A stretch of 64,000 bases of DNA from Actinoplanes missouriensis 431 (GCF_000284295.1 NC_017093.1:4340001-4404000); one strand, 5' to 3'; positions 49,822-58,933 are shown, counted from the stretch's first letter. The notes: a model not told the origin generated them from the sequence alone. Program-made: numbers and translations.

Positions 49822-50427
49822 TCAAGCTCTTAGCCCACCGCCTCGGTGGCGCAACGGTGACGGCGGGGCGCCCTCCATGAACCCGACGAAGGCTCGCACC
49901 ACTTCTTCGACGTCCGTCAACTCCGTGCGGAAGTGCTGATCGAGGACGCCATCTCGCCGTTCGAGCGCATACCAGCCTGCTCGCGCGCCGGCCTGTTCGC
50001 CGTAGCCGACCCTGACGTACCAGTCGTCGGCTCGGGTGAGGACCGCGTAGCAGTTGTCCGGGGACAGACGCACGAGGACTCTACGGATCAGGTCAGCGTC
50101 CGGGTCCTGGAATGGACGCCCTCGGGCAGAGGTCAGCTTGAAGCGCCACGACTCGCGAAACGGAGTGCGCAGTTGGTTCCACTGCGGGTCGTAGCAGTTC
50201 AGCCCGTGCTCTTTCGCCAGATGAGCAGCCCATTCCGACGTTTCTTCGCAGCGGCTCCACACCATCGGGAAGTACACCAGCGGGCCCCGTGCCTCATTGA
50301 TCAGCGGGCCGGCGGACCAGGGACTGTCTTCTCCAGCTTCGGTGGTGAGATCGGGATACCTTGCGAGCAACGCCTGCACGTACGCGGCAACACGAGGGGT
50401 TGGCGTCACGGGCGCATCCGAGCCCAT
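49822..50427 (-). CDS. Immunity-like hypothetical protein
   Basis: This 201-aa soluble protein has a first half with GPLVYFPMVWSRCEETSEWA and LAKEHGLNCYDPQWNQLRTP. The second half (DWYVRVGYGEQAGARAGWYA, LERRDGVLDQHFRTELTDVE) resembles Imm1-like domains found next to polymorphic toxins. It stands alone here. Convergent with the SDR gene, only 3 bp apart. Confidence 0.6.
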   Translation of the reverse strand: MGSDAPVTPTPRVAAYVQALLARYPDLTTEAGEDSPWSAGPLINEARGPLVYFPMVWSRCEETSEWAAHLAKEHGLNCYDPQWNQLRTPFRESWRFKLTSARGRPFQDPDADLIRRVLVRLSPDNCYAVLTRADDWYVRVGYGEQAGARAGWYALERRDGVLDQHFRTELTDVEEVVRAFVGFMEGAPPSPLRHRGGGLRA

Positions 50428-50526
50428 GTACTCGCCATATAGGCGCTGAAACTCTGCCCGCGCGGCGAAGTCGTTCGCGGGCCGGTCACCCTCTCAAACC
50501 GCAAGGTCATATGACACGCCGCGATC

Positions 50527-50733
50527 TTACGGAGCCGTCCACGGATCCCACTGGCCGTATCGACCGTTCGCGGTATTCGGCGGGTCGAGGCCCATAGTGG
50601 CGGCGATGAGTTTCGGGTCGAGGGTGTTGACGAGATCGCCCCGCGCAAGACGGCCCAACGCGTTCAGCGTGCGCTCGAGCGAACCGATGTCGTTCTCGAT
50701 TGTCACCGGGCTGAACCCGCGAGCTCGGCACAA
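50527..50733 (-). pseudogene. Possible recombinase/element fragment
   Basis: The 68-aa frame contains GFSPVTIENDIGSLERTLNA and DLVNTLDPKLIAATMGLDPP, which look like pieces of a tyrosine recombinase (an N-terminal core-binding helix, and a DPKLIAA...G.D terminal helix). There is no catalytic core. No other gene is credible in 50428-50805. It may be another decayed integrase tail. Confidence 0.35.
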
Positions 50734-50805
50734 AGGACCAGTCCGCCTTGGCGGAACGAGAAGAAGCCAGGACGAGCACCCGTGCGATGCCCCGAGCGCG
50801 GGCCG

Positions 50806-51393
50806 TCACCCCTCCTGCCGCCGCAGGCTGATCCCCGTGTCGTCACCGTCTCGGCGCGGCACCGGCAGCGGCCGCTCGATCCGCCGGGTCAGACTCACCC
50901 CGGGTACGACCAGGTTGGCTCGCGCCGCCTGCTGAAAACGGTCCAGTGCGGCGGTGTAGACCGACAGCGCCTCCCGCCAGTCCTCCTTGGAGCAGTCATC
51001 GACGACGCCGCGCCCGAACCACTCCAGCTTCCAAACCGCGGTGTTCAACTCGTCGGCGGCCGCGATGCAGGTCTCGTCGGCGAGCATGACGACCCGTTCG
51101 TAGGCCGCGGTGCGCGCACTCTCGAAATCGTCCAGCGTCCTACGCCCAGCCTCCGGCTCCACCTCGGCCGCCAGGGTGTCCCAGCCACGGGCGCGGACGA
51201 GCTGGCCGCTCGTCCGCGCCATCCGAGTCACTGCGGACAGGTACTCGACGAACGCCTCGTATTTGCGGACGTCCCAGCGAATCACCATCTCGCGCTGGTT
51301 ACGGGCACGTTCGAGGCGGGACGTGAACACGTACGAGATTGAGCCGCCCAGCAGCACACCGGCCAGCGTGAGTACCTGAGCCCACATCGGCAC
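50806..51393 (-). CDS. Membrane-anchored hypothetical protein
   Basis: This 195-aa protein has one N-terminal helix (MWAQVLTLAGVLLGGSISYV) followed by a long alpha-helical cytoplasmic or exposed region (REMVIRWDVRKYEAFVEYLS, ERVVMLADETCIAAADEL). It resembles actinobacterial single-pass proteins of unknown role. It is divergent from the MFS gene by about 90 bp. Confidence 0.7.
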   Translation of the reverse strand: MPMWAQVLTLAGVLLGGSISYVFTSRLERARNQREMVIRWDVRKYEAFVEYLSAVTRMARTSGQLVRARGWDTLAAEVEPEAGRRTLDDFESARTAAYERVVMLADETCIAAADELNTAVWKLEWFGRGVVDDCSKEDWREALSVYTAALDRFQQAARANLVVPGVSLTRRIERPLPVPRRDGDDTGISLRRQEG

Positions 51394-51482
51394 CTCCGTG
51401 GAGTGACCACGTCCGTACAGTGTGTGCGGTACCTCACCGGTCGGGCAAGTGCCGACCGCGCCCGTGCCGCTAACGTGTGCAC

Positions 51483-52664
51483 ATGGATCGTGGGCGGCTC
51501 CGCCTTCCGGTGCTGGCCTGTTTCGTCCTGCTCGGCATCGAGATGGGCATCTGGGGCAGCCGGATCCCGGAGGTACGGCTGCAGGCAGGCCTCAGCTACG
51601 GCACCCTCGGGGTGGCCCTGTTCGCCCTGCCGCTGGCCACCGTGCTGAGCCTGCCCTTCGTCAGCAATGCCGTGGTCCGGCACGGCAGCCGCACCGTGCT
51701 GCGCGTCGCCGTGCTGGCCGCTCCGATCGCGCTGATCCCGGTCGGCTTCGCCGGCGGCCTGGCCGCGCTGATCCCGGTGCTGCTGCTCTTCGGCTCAGCG
51801 CTGTGCCTGCTCAACATCGCCATGAACGCCCAGGCCGTGGAGGTGGAGAAGGCGTACCGGCGGCCGCTCATGTCGTCGTTCCACGCCGCCTTCAGCATTG
51901 GCGCGATCACCGGCGCCGGGATCGGCGGCGTCTTCGCGCAGTTGGAATGGTCCCCGACCGTCTCGTTCACCGCGACCGGCGTCGCCCTGTTCGTCATCGG
52001 CCTGACGCTCGCCCGGACGCTGGGTGGCCGCGAGCCCTCGGAACCTAACGACGGCGGCCCCGCCGAACCAGCGCGGTCCGCCATCCGCCGCCGTGACCTG
52101 CACCGCCTCGTGGTGCTGCTCGGGACGCTTGCGATGTTCAGCGCGGCCGCCGAGGGTGCGATGACCGACTGGTCGGCGGTGTACCTGCACGACGCCCTGG
52201 GCGTGGCGGCCGGCCCGGCGTCGTGGGGGTTGACCTGCTTCTCGGCGGCGGTCGCGGCCGGTCGGCTGACCGGTGACCGGCTGGCCGGCCGGTGGGGCTC
52301 GGTCCGGCTGATCCAGACCGGCGCGGCGGTGGCGGGCGTCGGGCTCGCCGCCGGGGTGCTCTCGGGTACCGCGCTCAGCGCGTACGTCGGACTGGTCTTG
52401 ATGGGTTTGGGGGTTTCCTGTGTGGTGCCACAGATCGTGAGCGCCGCCGGGCACACTCCGGCGGGCCACCCGAGCCGCAACATCGCCGTGGTGACCGGGC
52501 TGAGCACGGTCGGCAGCCTGGCCGGCCCGGTGGCCATCGGCGCGGTCGCGGCGGCGGGCGGGCTCACCGTCGCGGTCACCGTGCCGGCCGCGCTGATGCT
52601 GGCGGTTGCGGCTGGCGGGGCGTTGATCGGCCACCGATCCGTGCAGCGACCGGTCAGCCTGTGA
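51483..52664 (+). CDS. MFS transporter, YbjJ/inner-membrane-protein type
   Basis: This 393-aa protein has 12 predicted helices. The start has GIEMGIWGSRIPEVRLQAGL, typical of the YbjJ-like MFS group, and the cytoplasmic motif A-like region FVSNAVVRHGSRTVLRV. A second half-repeat has RLTGDRLAGRWGSVRLI. An exporter of unknown substrate. ATG at 51483. Confidence 0.88.
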   Translation: MDRGRLRLPVLACFVLLGIEMGIWGSRIPEVRLQAGLSYGTLGVALFALPLATVLSLPFVSNAVVRHGSRTVLRVAVLAAPIALIPVGFAGGLAALIPVLLLFGSALCLLNIAMNAQAVEVEKAYRRPLMSSFHAAFSIGAITGAGIGGVFAQLEWSPTVSFTATGVALFVIGLTLARTLGGREPSEPNDGGPAEPARSAIRRRDLHRLVVLLGTLAMFSAAAEGAMTDWSAVYLHDALGVAAGPASWGLTCFSAAVAAGRLTGDRLAGRWGSVRLIQTGAAVAGVGLAAGVLSGTALSAYVGLVLMGLGVSCVVPQIVSAAGHTPAGHPSRNIAVVTGLSTVGSLAGPVAIGAVAAAGGLTVAVTVPAALMLAVAAGGALIGHRSVQRPVSL

Positions 52665-52872
52665 TCCGTCAGCGGCAAAACCCGACGCATACCTGAGGCA
52701 CAAAGCGGCAAGTTGATCACCGGGTACGCGGCCGTCGAAGGTCTAGAGCGGCCCCGAGCGGGCGGCGAGGATGCTGCCCACCGCTTTCACTCGCAGATCT
52801 AGGCAGACGAGGGTCGCCCCTTGCTGAGATCCGCCCGGAAGCCGAGCCGTGCGGGCGCGGGCGGGGACGGCG
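52665..52872. other. Gene-free gap with a recurring short element
   Basis: No gene seen. Bases 52795-52818 (AGATCTAGGCAG, A, CGA, G, GGTCGCC) nearly repeat 38481-38504 beside the dif region, with two differences over about 24 bp. Confidence 0.45.
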
Positions 52873-53064
52873 TCAGGCGGGTGACGTGATCCGGCGGGTG
52901 CCGGCGTCGTGGTCGAGGCGGGTGGCGAGCGTCCGCAGCACCCCGGCCGCGCCCTGGCGCAGCCGGCCCGGCTCCGGCTGCGGGATCACCGGGGCGTCCG
53001 GCAGGGCGGAGTGGCTCACCTGGGTGCGGGCTTCCGGCAGCATCGGCAGGATCAGGTCGATCAT
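52873..53064 (-). CDS. 63-aa hypothetical protein divergent from a CGNR regulator
   Basis: A short soluble protein (MIDLILPMLPEARTQVSHSA, PGRLRQGAAGVLRTLATRLD) with an amphipathic C-terminal helix. It starts 23 bp from the dyad that separates it from the CGNR gene. Small partners of this style are frequent beside actinobacterial regulators. Function unknown. Confidence 0.55.
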   Translation of the reverse strand: MIDLILPMLPEARTQVSHSALPDAPVIPQPEPGRLRQGAAGVLRTLATRLDHDAGTRRITSPA

Positions 53065-53087
53065 GGACTTCCCCTCACGGTGATGCG

Positions 53088-53105
53088 GGCTAAACTTATT
53101 TAGCC
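53088..53105. promoter_or_regulatory. Divergent operator GGCTAAA-N4-TTTAGCC
   Basis: GGCTAAA (53088-53094) and TTTAGCC (53099-53105) are perfect 7-bp inverted repeats with a 4-bp centre. They lie between the 63-aa gene and the CGNR gene, in an AT-rich patch that would hold both promoters. Probably the CGNR protein's own site. Confidence 0.6.
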
Positions 53106-53153
53106 GGTAGCAAACCGCGCGCGCTACCCCCTAAACAGGTTTTGGTGGAATCA

Positions 53154-53762
53154 ATGAGCTTCCCGGCGCTCTACGGCGGCAACACCTGCCTCGACTTCGC
53201 CAACACCGTCGACGCCCGTGGCGCCGACCCCCGCGAGGAGCACCTGCACGACTACGCCGACCTGGTGCGCTGGGCCGCGTACGCGAACCTGCTCGACGAA
53301 CCCGCCACCCGCCACCTGCGCACCCTCGCCACCGCCCGGCCGCAGGCCGCCCAGGCGTCCTTCACGGCCGCGCTCACCCTCCGCGAGGCGATCTTCCGGG
53401 TCTTCGCGGGCCTGCACGCCGGCACGCCGCCGGCCCCGGCGGACCTCACCCTCATCCAGCAGGGGTACGCGACCGCGCTCTCCACCGCCCGCCTGGAACA
53501 GCGCGGCGACCAGTTCGTCTGGACCCTGCCCGCCGACCACCTGCACCGCGCCTGGTGGCCGGCCGCCGTCGCCGCCGCGAAACTGCTCACCACCGGCCCG
53601 GTCACCCGGGTCAAGGTGTGCGCGTCCACCGGCGGCTGCCGGGGCCTGTTCCTGGACACCAGCAAGAACAACAGCCGCCGCTGGTGCAGCATGGACGACT
53701 GCGGCACCGAAGCCAAGATCCGCCGCCAGGCCACCCGCCGGCGCCGCCCGCAGAGCGGCTAG
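53154..53762 (+). CDS. ABATE/CGNR zinc-finger regulator
   Basis: This 202-aa protein has an N-terminal ABATE domain (GGNTCLDFANTVDARGADPR). A C-terminal CGNR-type zinc finger follows: VKVCASTGGCRGLFLDTSKN, NSRRWCSMDDCGTEAKIRRQ, four Cys ligands in CX5C...CX4C form. Family members are stress or metabolite responsive transcription factors. ATG at 53154 follows a divergent dyad. The stop overlaps the end of the HIT gene. Confidence 0.9.
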   Translation: MSFPALYGGNTCLDFANTVDARGADPREEHLHDYADLVRWAAYANLLDEPATRHLRTLATARPQAAQASFTAALTLREAIFRVFAGLHAGTPPAPADLTLIQQGYATALSTARLEQRGDQFVWTLPADHLHRAWWPAAVAAAKLLTTGPVTRVKVCASTGGCRGLFLDTSKNNSRRWCSMDDCGTEAKIRRQATRRRRPQSG

Positions 53763-54283
53763 CGCCCGCCGGCCAGTTCCTCCAGCTTCGCCGCGATCAG
53801 GTGCTTGAGCGGATCGTGCCGGATCCCGAGCGCGTGTTCCGGCGCTGCCCGGACCCGCGGGTCGTAGCGCCACACCGGGCCGCGGCGCCACGGCTGCGGC
53901 TCCCAGGCGTAGCGGGGGTGCAGGTGGGCGTGCAGGTGCGGCCACGAGTTGCCCAGGATCTCGTAGTTGAGCCGCTCGAACGCCGGGTCCTGCTCCCGCA
54001 GCACCGCGACCACGGCCTCGCCGAGCAGGCTCATGTCGGCCAGAAAGCCGAGGCGCTCGGGCGCGGGCAGGTCGGTCAGGTGGTCCGCCGTCCCGGCGTA
54101 CAGCAGAAGGGTGTATCCGGGCAGGTGCTGGGTGTCGCCCAGAACCGCCCAGCCGGTGCGCAGCCGGGCGATCACCGCCGGGTTCTCCCCCCGCGCGGCC
54201 GCCCCGAGCCGGTCGTCACGCCAGTCCGGTCCCGTCACTGCCCCACCCACCACGCGACCACCGTAGTCGTCGACGTCCATCAT
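53759..54283 (-). CDS. HIT-family nucleotide-binding protein
   Basis: This 174-aa protein contains the histidine triad-like motif SWPHLHAHLHPRY (catalytic His in HLHAHLH). The N-terminal region GWAVLGDTQHLPGYTLLLYA fits HIT hydrolases/transferases acting on nucleotide phosphoramidates or dinucleotides. The 3' end overlaps the CGNR gene by 4 bp tail to tail. ATG pair at 54283/54280. Confidence 0.88.
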   Translation of the reverse strand: MMDVDDYGGRVVGGAVTGPDWRDDRLGAAARGENPAVIARLRTGWAVLGDTQHLPGYTLLLYAGTADHLTDLPAPERLGFLADMSLLGEAVVAVLREQDPAFERLNYEILGNSWPHLHAHLHPRYAWEPQPWRRGPVWRYDPRVRAAPEHALGIRHDPLKHLIAAKLEELAGGR

Positions 54284-54346
54284 CGCCTGAGGACCGGCGC
54301 GGGAAACCGGTGGCGCGAGCGGGGTGTGGCGGACAGACTCCGGCCC

Positions 54347-54559
54347 ATGACGAGCAGCGACCTGTGGGACGAGGAAACGGCGCAGCGGTACGACGACGTG
54401 TCAGCCGAGATGTCGTCGCCCGCGGTGGTCGGCCCCGCCGTGGACGTCCTGGCCCGGCTCGCCGGCGTGGTGCTGGAGCGGCGCGTCGCCGATGGGAACG
54501 CGGCGCCGGTCACCTCCGACAGCGAGAGCCACGTGTCCGTCTGGCGCAAGCCGCGGTGA
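54347..54559 (+). pseudogene. SAM methyltransferase reduced to its two ends, in frame
   Basis: The 70-aa frame joins a methyltransferase N-terminus (MTSSDLWDEETAQRYDDVSA, ending LARLAG at residue 40) directly to a C-terminus (VVLERRVADG, then TSDSESHVSVWRKPR). The full-length family is about 240-250 aa, so the SAM-binding core is gone. The family typically has LARLAG at both edges of the missing region, which suggests deletion by recombination between short repeats. Start, stop and frame remain intact. A second gutted copy lies at 61624-61976. Confidence 0.75.
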
Positions 54560-54658
54560 CGGGCCCGGTCAGGCCCGCCCGATCAGCAGACGACAGCGTG
54601 CTGGCAGCGGTGCATCGACCGCGAGAGTTCAGCCATAGCGACGCACTAGTCTCGGCCC

Positions 54659-55141
54659 GTGGACGACAGTCTTCTTCGCCGGCTCCGGGCCGAACAGGCC
54701 CGGGCACTTCTCTACGACGCCGAGCCTCATCACGCGGTGATGCTGGCCTGCGACCTGCTGGTGGCCGGCGCCAACGGCGACGCCGTGGTGGCGCTCGCCG
54801 CGGAGTCGGCTCGGACGCTGCGGGCGCATGACGCGAACCGGCGCCTGGCGGCGGTCACCGCCGAACTCGGCCTCGCAGAACCAGACCTGGCCATTGCGGT
54901 GGAGTTGATCGCCGCCGACACCTGCGAGCGCGTCCTCGACCGCAGCATCCCCGCCGAGGTGGGAACCCACCGCCTATACGTGGTGGGACATGAGGGCAGC
55001 CCGCTGCACGACCTGCTCCCGGCGGTCGCCGCACTGGCCGGGCGCCTGGAAGACGAGCTCGGTGGACGCGCCGACAACGACCTGCAAACCCGAATCGACG
55101 CCCTGGCCCGGACCGTTCTGAACCGCCTGATGCCCGCGTGA
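54659..55141 (+). CDS. Helical hypothetical protein, first of a pair
   Basis: This 160-aa protein (LRAEQARALLYDAEPHHAVM, LACDLLVAGANGDAVVALAA, LAIAVELIAADTCERVLDRS) is mostly alpha-helical and soluble. Starts with GTG at 54659. It overlaps the next gene by 4 nt (GTGA), so the two likely make interacting proteins. Nothing further recognised; an immunity-type pair is possible. Confidence 0.65.
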   Translation: MDDSLLRRLRAEQARALLYDAEPHHAVMLACDLLVAGANGDAVVALAAESARTLRAHDANRRLAAVTAELGLAEPDLAIAVELIAADTCERVLDRSIPAEVGTHRLYVVGHEGSPLHDLLPAVAALAGRLEDELGGRADNDLQTRIDALARTVLNRLMPA

Positions 55142-55515
55142 GCAGCTCAAACGAGCCGTCGCTATGGACGATCGACAAGCTGACCGCACTGCGCCTCGGA
55201 CGACGGTTGGTCACCGAGGTGGCCGCATCCGGACCAGGCAGACGAGCCTTCGTCGATATTCGCCCCGTCGCCACCACCGATGACCGGAACGCCAGCCGCG
55301 AGGGCTGGACCCGAGCTGATCGCGAGCGCACCTTCCAGTTGAAGCACTGGGACTACGACGCCGACCGGATCGACGGCTTCGACTACGACATCGGCGCAAC
55401 CCTCGTGAAGGCCAACAGTGTCGTCGGTGAGAGCGCGCTCACCCAAGCTCTGCAGGCTTGGGGCCTTCGGCCAGAGCAATTCCTTCATCCGTGGCAAACC
55501 GCCGATCCGCAGTAG
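55138..55515 (+). CDS. Small hypothetical protein, second of a pair
   Basis: This 125-aa protein (WTIDKLTALRLGRRLVTEVA, FVDIRPVATTDDR, HWDYDADRIDGFDYDIGATL) has alternating strands and helices and no known family. Coupled to the preceding gene by a GTGA overlap. The 165-bp gap that follows contains no gene. Confidence 0.6.
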   Translation: MSSSNEPSLWTIDKLTALRLGRRLVTEVAASGPGRRAFVDIRPVATTDDRNASREGWTRADRERTFQLKHWDYDADRIDGFDYDIGATLVKANSVVGESALTQALQAWGLRPEQFLHPWQTADPQ

Positions 55516-55681
55516 CCGCACGGCCGGTCGGCCCGGGACGAGCTGTGGTCGCCGCACAGGTGTTCAGACAACGTGAATACCTGATGTTTGCCGTTCCCGC
55601 TGCTCACCGGCCGTCACCAAGCGACTGGCGGATCGTCGACTCCGTGACGTTGTCTTTCGCGGGAAACGACGAGCGCCCCGG

Positions 55682-57352
55682 TCAGAGGGAGCGGGCGGCG
55701 TGGCGGCCCGCGTTGCGGCCGGAGAACAGGCAGCCGCCGAGGAACGTGCCCTCCAAGGCGTTGTAGCCGTGCACGCCGCCGCCGCCGAAACCGGCCACCT
55801 CGCCCGCCGCGTACAGGCCCGGCAGGGGCGCCCCGGCCAGGTCGAGGGCGCGCGAGTCCAGGTCGGTCTGGATGCCGCCGAGGGTCTTGCGGGTGAGGAT
55901 GTGCAGCTTCACGCCGATCAGCGGGCCGGCCGCCGGGTCCAGGATGCGGTGCGGCGCCGACGTACGCCCGATCTTGTCGCCGAGGTAGCGGCGGGAGTTG
56001 TGGATGCCCTGGATCTGGGCGTCCTTGGTGACCTTGTTGGCGATCTGCGCGTCGCGGGCCTCGACCTGCGCGCGGATCGCGGCCGCGTCCAGCAGCGGCT
56101 GGTCGGTCAGCTTGTTCATGCCGGCGACGAGTTCCTCCAGGGTGGCCGCGACCACGAAGTCGGCGCCGTGCTGCTTGAACGCCTCCACCGGGGCCGGCGC
56201 GCCCTTGCCGAAGAGCCGCTCCTTCATGAACGCGCGCCGGTCGGCGGCGGTGACGTCCGGGTTCTGCTCGGAGCCGGAGAGCGCGAACTCCTTCTCGATC
56301 ATCTTCTGGGAGAGGATGAACCAGGAGTGGTCGTACCCGGCGATCTCCGGGGTGGTGCGCAGGTGCCGCAGCGTGCCGAGGGTGTCGTAGCTGGGGAAGT
56401 ACGGCGCGGGCAGGCGCCGGCCGAGCGCGTCGAACCACATCGGCGACGGCGCGGACAGGATCCGGATGCCGTGGCCGGGCCAGACCGGGTTCCAGTTCTG
56501 CACGCCCTCGGTGTAGTGCCACATCCGGTCCCGGTTGACCAGGCGGGCGCCGGCGGTCTCGGCGATGGCGAGCATCCGGCCGTCGACGTACGCCGGCACC
56601 CCGGTGATCATCGTGGTGGGCGGGGTGCCGAGGCGCTGCGGCCAGTACTCGCGGACCAGGTCGTGGTTGGCGCCGATCCCGCCGGTGGTGACGACGACCG
56701 CCTGGGCGCGCAGCTCGAAGTCGCCGGTGACGTCGCGGTTGGAGCTGACGCCGCGGGCCGCGTCGTCGGGGGCGAGGAGCACGCCGCGGACCCCGGTGAC
56801 CACGCCGTTCTCCACGATCAGCGCGTCGACGCGGTGCCGGGACCGCAGCCGCAGCAGCCCGTTCTCGGCGGCGCGGACCGCGGACGCGGCGAACGGGGCG
56901 ACCACGCCGGTGCCGGTGCCCCAGGTGATGTGGAAGCGCGGCACCGAGTTGCCGTGGCCGTTCGCGCGCAGGTCGCCGCGCTCGGCCCAGCCGGCGAACG
57001 GCAGCCAGCTCATCCCGAGCGAGGCGAGCCAGGCGCGTTTCTCGCCGGCGGCGAACTCGACGTACGCCCGGGCCCACTTCACGGCCTGGGAGTCCTCGTC
57101 GGCGAGGCGGTCGAAGCCGGCCGAGTTCTGCCAGTCGGCCCAGGCCAGCTCGACGCTGTCGGCGATCCGGGCGCGCCGCTGCTCGGGGCTGCCGACGAAG
57201 AACAGCCCGCCGAACGACCACCAGGCCTGCCCGCCGAGGTTCGCCGCGTTCTCCTGGTCGAGCAGCGCCACCTTCTTGCCGGCGGCGGTGAGCTCGTGCG
57301 CGGCGGCCAGCCCGGCCAGTCCGGCGCCCACCACGATCACGTCAGCGTCCAC
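55682..57352 (-). CDS. FAD-dependent dehydrogenase (KstD/fumarate-reductase-like)
   Basis: This 556-aa flavoprotein starts MDADVIVVGAGLAGLAAAHE (FAD-binding GxGxxG). Its FAD_binding_2 features include NLGGQAWWSFGGLFFVGSPE and the C-terminal GLYAAGEVAGFGGGGVHGYN and FLGGCLFSGRNAGRHA. It belongs to the group annotated as FAD-binding dehydrogenases related to 3-ketosteroid dehydrogenase. It is divergent from the siderophore-type operon across about 130 bp; whether it takes part is unknown. Confidence 0.9.
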   Translation of the reverse strand: MDADVIVVGAGLAGLAAAHELTAAGKKVALLDQENAANLGGQAWWSFGGLFFVGSPEQRRARIADSVELAWADWQNSAGFDRLADEDSQAVKWARAYVEFAAGEKRAWLASLGMSWLPFAGWAERGDLRANGHGNSVPRFHITWGTGTGVVAPFAASAVRAAENGLLRLRSRHRVDALIVENGVVTGVRGVLLAPDDAARGVSSNRDVTGDFELRAQAVVVTTGGIGANHDLVREYWPQRLGTPPTTMITGVPAYVDGRMLAIAETAGARLVNRDRMWHYTEGVQNWNPVWPGHGIRILSAPSPMWFDALGRRLPAPYFPSYDTLGTLRHLRTTPEIAGYDHSWFILSQKMIEKEFALSGSEQNPDVTAADRRAFMKERLFGKGAPAPVEAFKQHGADFVVAATLEELVAGMNKLTDQPLLDAAAIRAQVEARDAQIANKVTKDAQIQGIHNSRRYLGDKIGRTSAPHRILDPAAGPLIGVKLHILTRKTLGGIQTDLDSRALDLAGAPLPGLYAAGEVAGFGGGGVHGYNALEGTFLGGCLFSGRNAGRHAARSL

Positions 57353-57480
57353 GGTTCCTCCCCCATTGCCACGGCCGGGGTGACGCCTGTCACGACCGGA
57401 TACGAGAATTTATCGGATTTGACGCTGAGAGGAAATGGGCCAGCCCTGCGGGTAAACCCGAGTGTGTCGTCCCTCGCCCC

Positions 57481-58923
57481 GTGACGCCCCCCAACGACAG
57501 CGGCGGCCCCCATCCGGAGAATGAAACCGTGCCCGAACCCACCGCCGGACCCGCGCAGACCCGCACCGAGCTCGCCGCGCTGCGCCCCGACCTGGTGGCC
57601 GCCTACGACGCCGCCCTGCCCGGCGCGCAGGCCGCGATCATGCGCCGTCTCCGGCTCGCCCTCGACCGCGAGCCCTTGCCCGGCATAACCGATAAATCGG
57701 ACAATTTTAGCCAGGCTACCGACCCGGTCGCGCTCGCCGAACACCTCTGGCCCGGCACCGGATTCGTCACCGAACTCGCCAACAGCGTCGCCAACCTCGC
57801 CCTCGCCCTCGCCAACGCCGCCCCCCGCAGCGACGGCACCGGCGAGGGACCCGACGCGCTCGGCCGGCTCGAACAATCCCTCGTCGACGGCCACCCCCTG
57901 CACCCCTGCTGCCGCACCCGCGCCGGCATGACCGTCGCCGACGTCCTCGCCTACGCCCCCGAGCACCGCCCGGTCATCCGGCTGCGCCGCCTGCGCGTGC
58001 CCGCCGACCGCTGGTACGGCACCGGCATGCCCATCCTCTACGCCCACCCCTGGCAGGCCCCCCGGCTGCAGGCCCGGTACCCGTGGCTGACCAGCGCCGG
58101 CGTCACCCGCCCGGTGCGCCCGCTGATGTCGCTGCGCACCGTCGCCCCGGTCAGCGGCGGCCCGCACATCAAGACCGCCGTCGACGTGCAGATGACCTCC
58201 GCCGTGCGCACCGTCTCCCCGGCCGCCGTCCACAACGGCCCGATCCTCTCCGCCATGCTCCAGAAGATCACCGCCGACCTGCCGATCGACATCCTCGCCG
58301 AGACCGCCGCCGGCGCCGTCATCACCGAACACGGACCCGACCGCCGCCTCGCCCACCTGATCCGCCAAGCCCCGACACTCGGCCCCGGCGAGACCGCCGT
58401 CCCCCTCGGCGTCCTCGCCACGTCACCAGCGCTGATCAGGCGCGCCGGTGACCCGTACCCGCTGATGGAAAGACTCGGCAGAGTGCTGTTCGCGCCGCTG
58501 GCGCGCGTGCTGGAACGCGGCGTCGCGCTCGAAGCCCACGGACAGAACACCCTGCTCGTGATGCGCGACGGCCAGCCGCAGCGGGTCCTCTACCGCGACC
58601 TCGGCGGCGTCCGCGTGCACACCGGCCGCATCGACGCCGGCGACCTGACCGGCGACCTGCCCACCGGCGACCTGCACGAACTACGCGCCAAACTCGCCGC
58701 GGCCGCCTTCGGCGCCGTCGCCACCCAGCTGATCGGCGCCGTCGACGCCGAACCCGACAAACTCTGGCAGACCCTCGCCGCCGCCATGCGCGCCGACCCG
58801 TCCGCCGACACCGAAGCCCTGCTCACCGAACCACTGCCGGTCAAGGCCACCACCGCGATGCGGCTCGCCGCCGACCCGCTCCACGACATCTGGACCTACC
58901 AGCAGAACCCGATGGCGGCGTGA
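57481..58923 (+). CDS. IucA/IucC-family NIS siderophore synthetase 1
   Basis: This 480-aa enzyme has the NIS synthetase motifs DGHPLHPCCRTRAGM, KTAVDVQMTSAVRT with PAAVHNGP, and LEAHGQNTLLV. NIS enzymes adenylate a carboxylate such as citrate and condense it with an amine or alcohol. It is shorter than typical members (about 580-620 aa). Within residues 65-80 lies an AT-rich DNA patch (57687-57720) encoding GITDKSDNFSQA, unlike the surrounding codon use. GTG at 57481; a GTG at 57529 after GGAG is an alternative. Next NIS gene follows 10 bp downstream. Confidence 0.88.
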   Translation: MTPPNDSGGPHPENETVPEPTAGPAQTRTELAALRPDLVAAYDAALPGAQAAIMRRLRLALDREPLPGITDKSDNFSQATDPVALAEHLWPGTGFVTELANSVANLALALANAAPRSDGTGEGPDALGRLEQSLVDGHPLHPCCRTRAGMTVADVLAYAPEHRPVIRLRRLRVPADRWYGTGMPILYAHPWQAPRLQARYPWLTSAGVTRPVRPLMSLRTVAPVSGGPHIKTAVDVQMTSAVRTVSPAAVHNGPILSAMLQKITADLPIDILAETAAGAVITEHGPDRRLAHLIRQAPTLGPGETAVPLGVLATSPALIRRAGDPYPLMERLGRVLFAPLARVLERGVALEAHGQNTLLVMRDGQPQRVLYRDLGGVRVHTGRIDAGDLTGDLPTGDLHELRAKLAAAAFGAVATQLIGAVDAEPDKLWQTLAAAMRADPSADTEALLTEPLPVKATTAMRLAADPLHDIWTYQQNPMAA

Positions 58924-58933
58924 AGGACACCCC

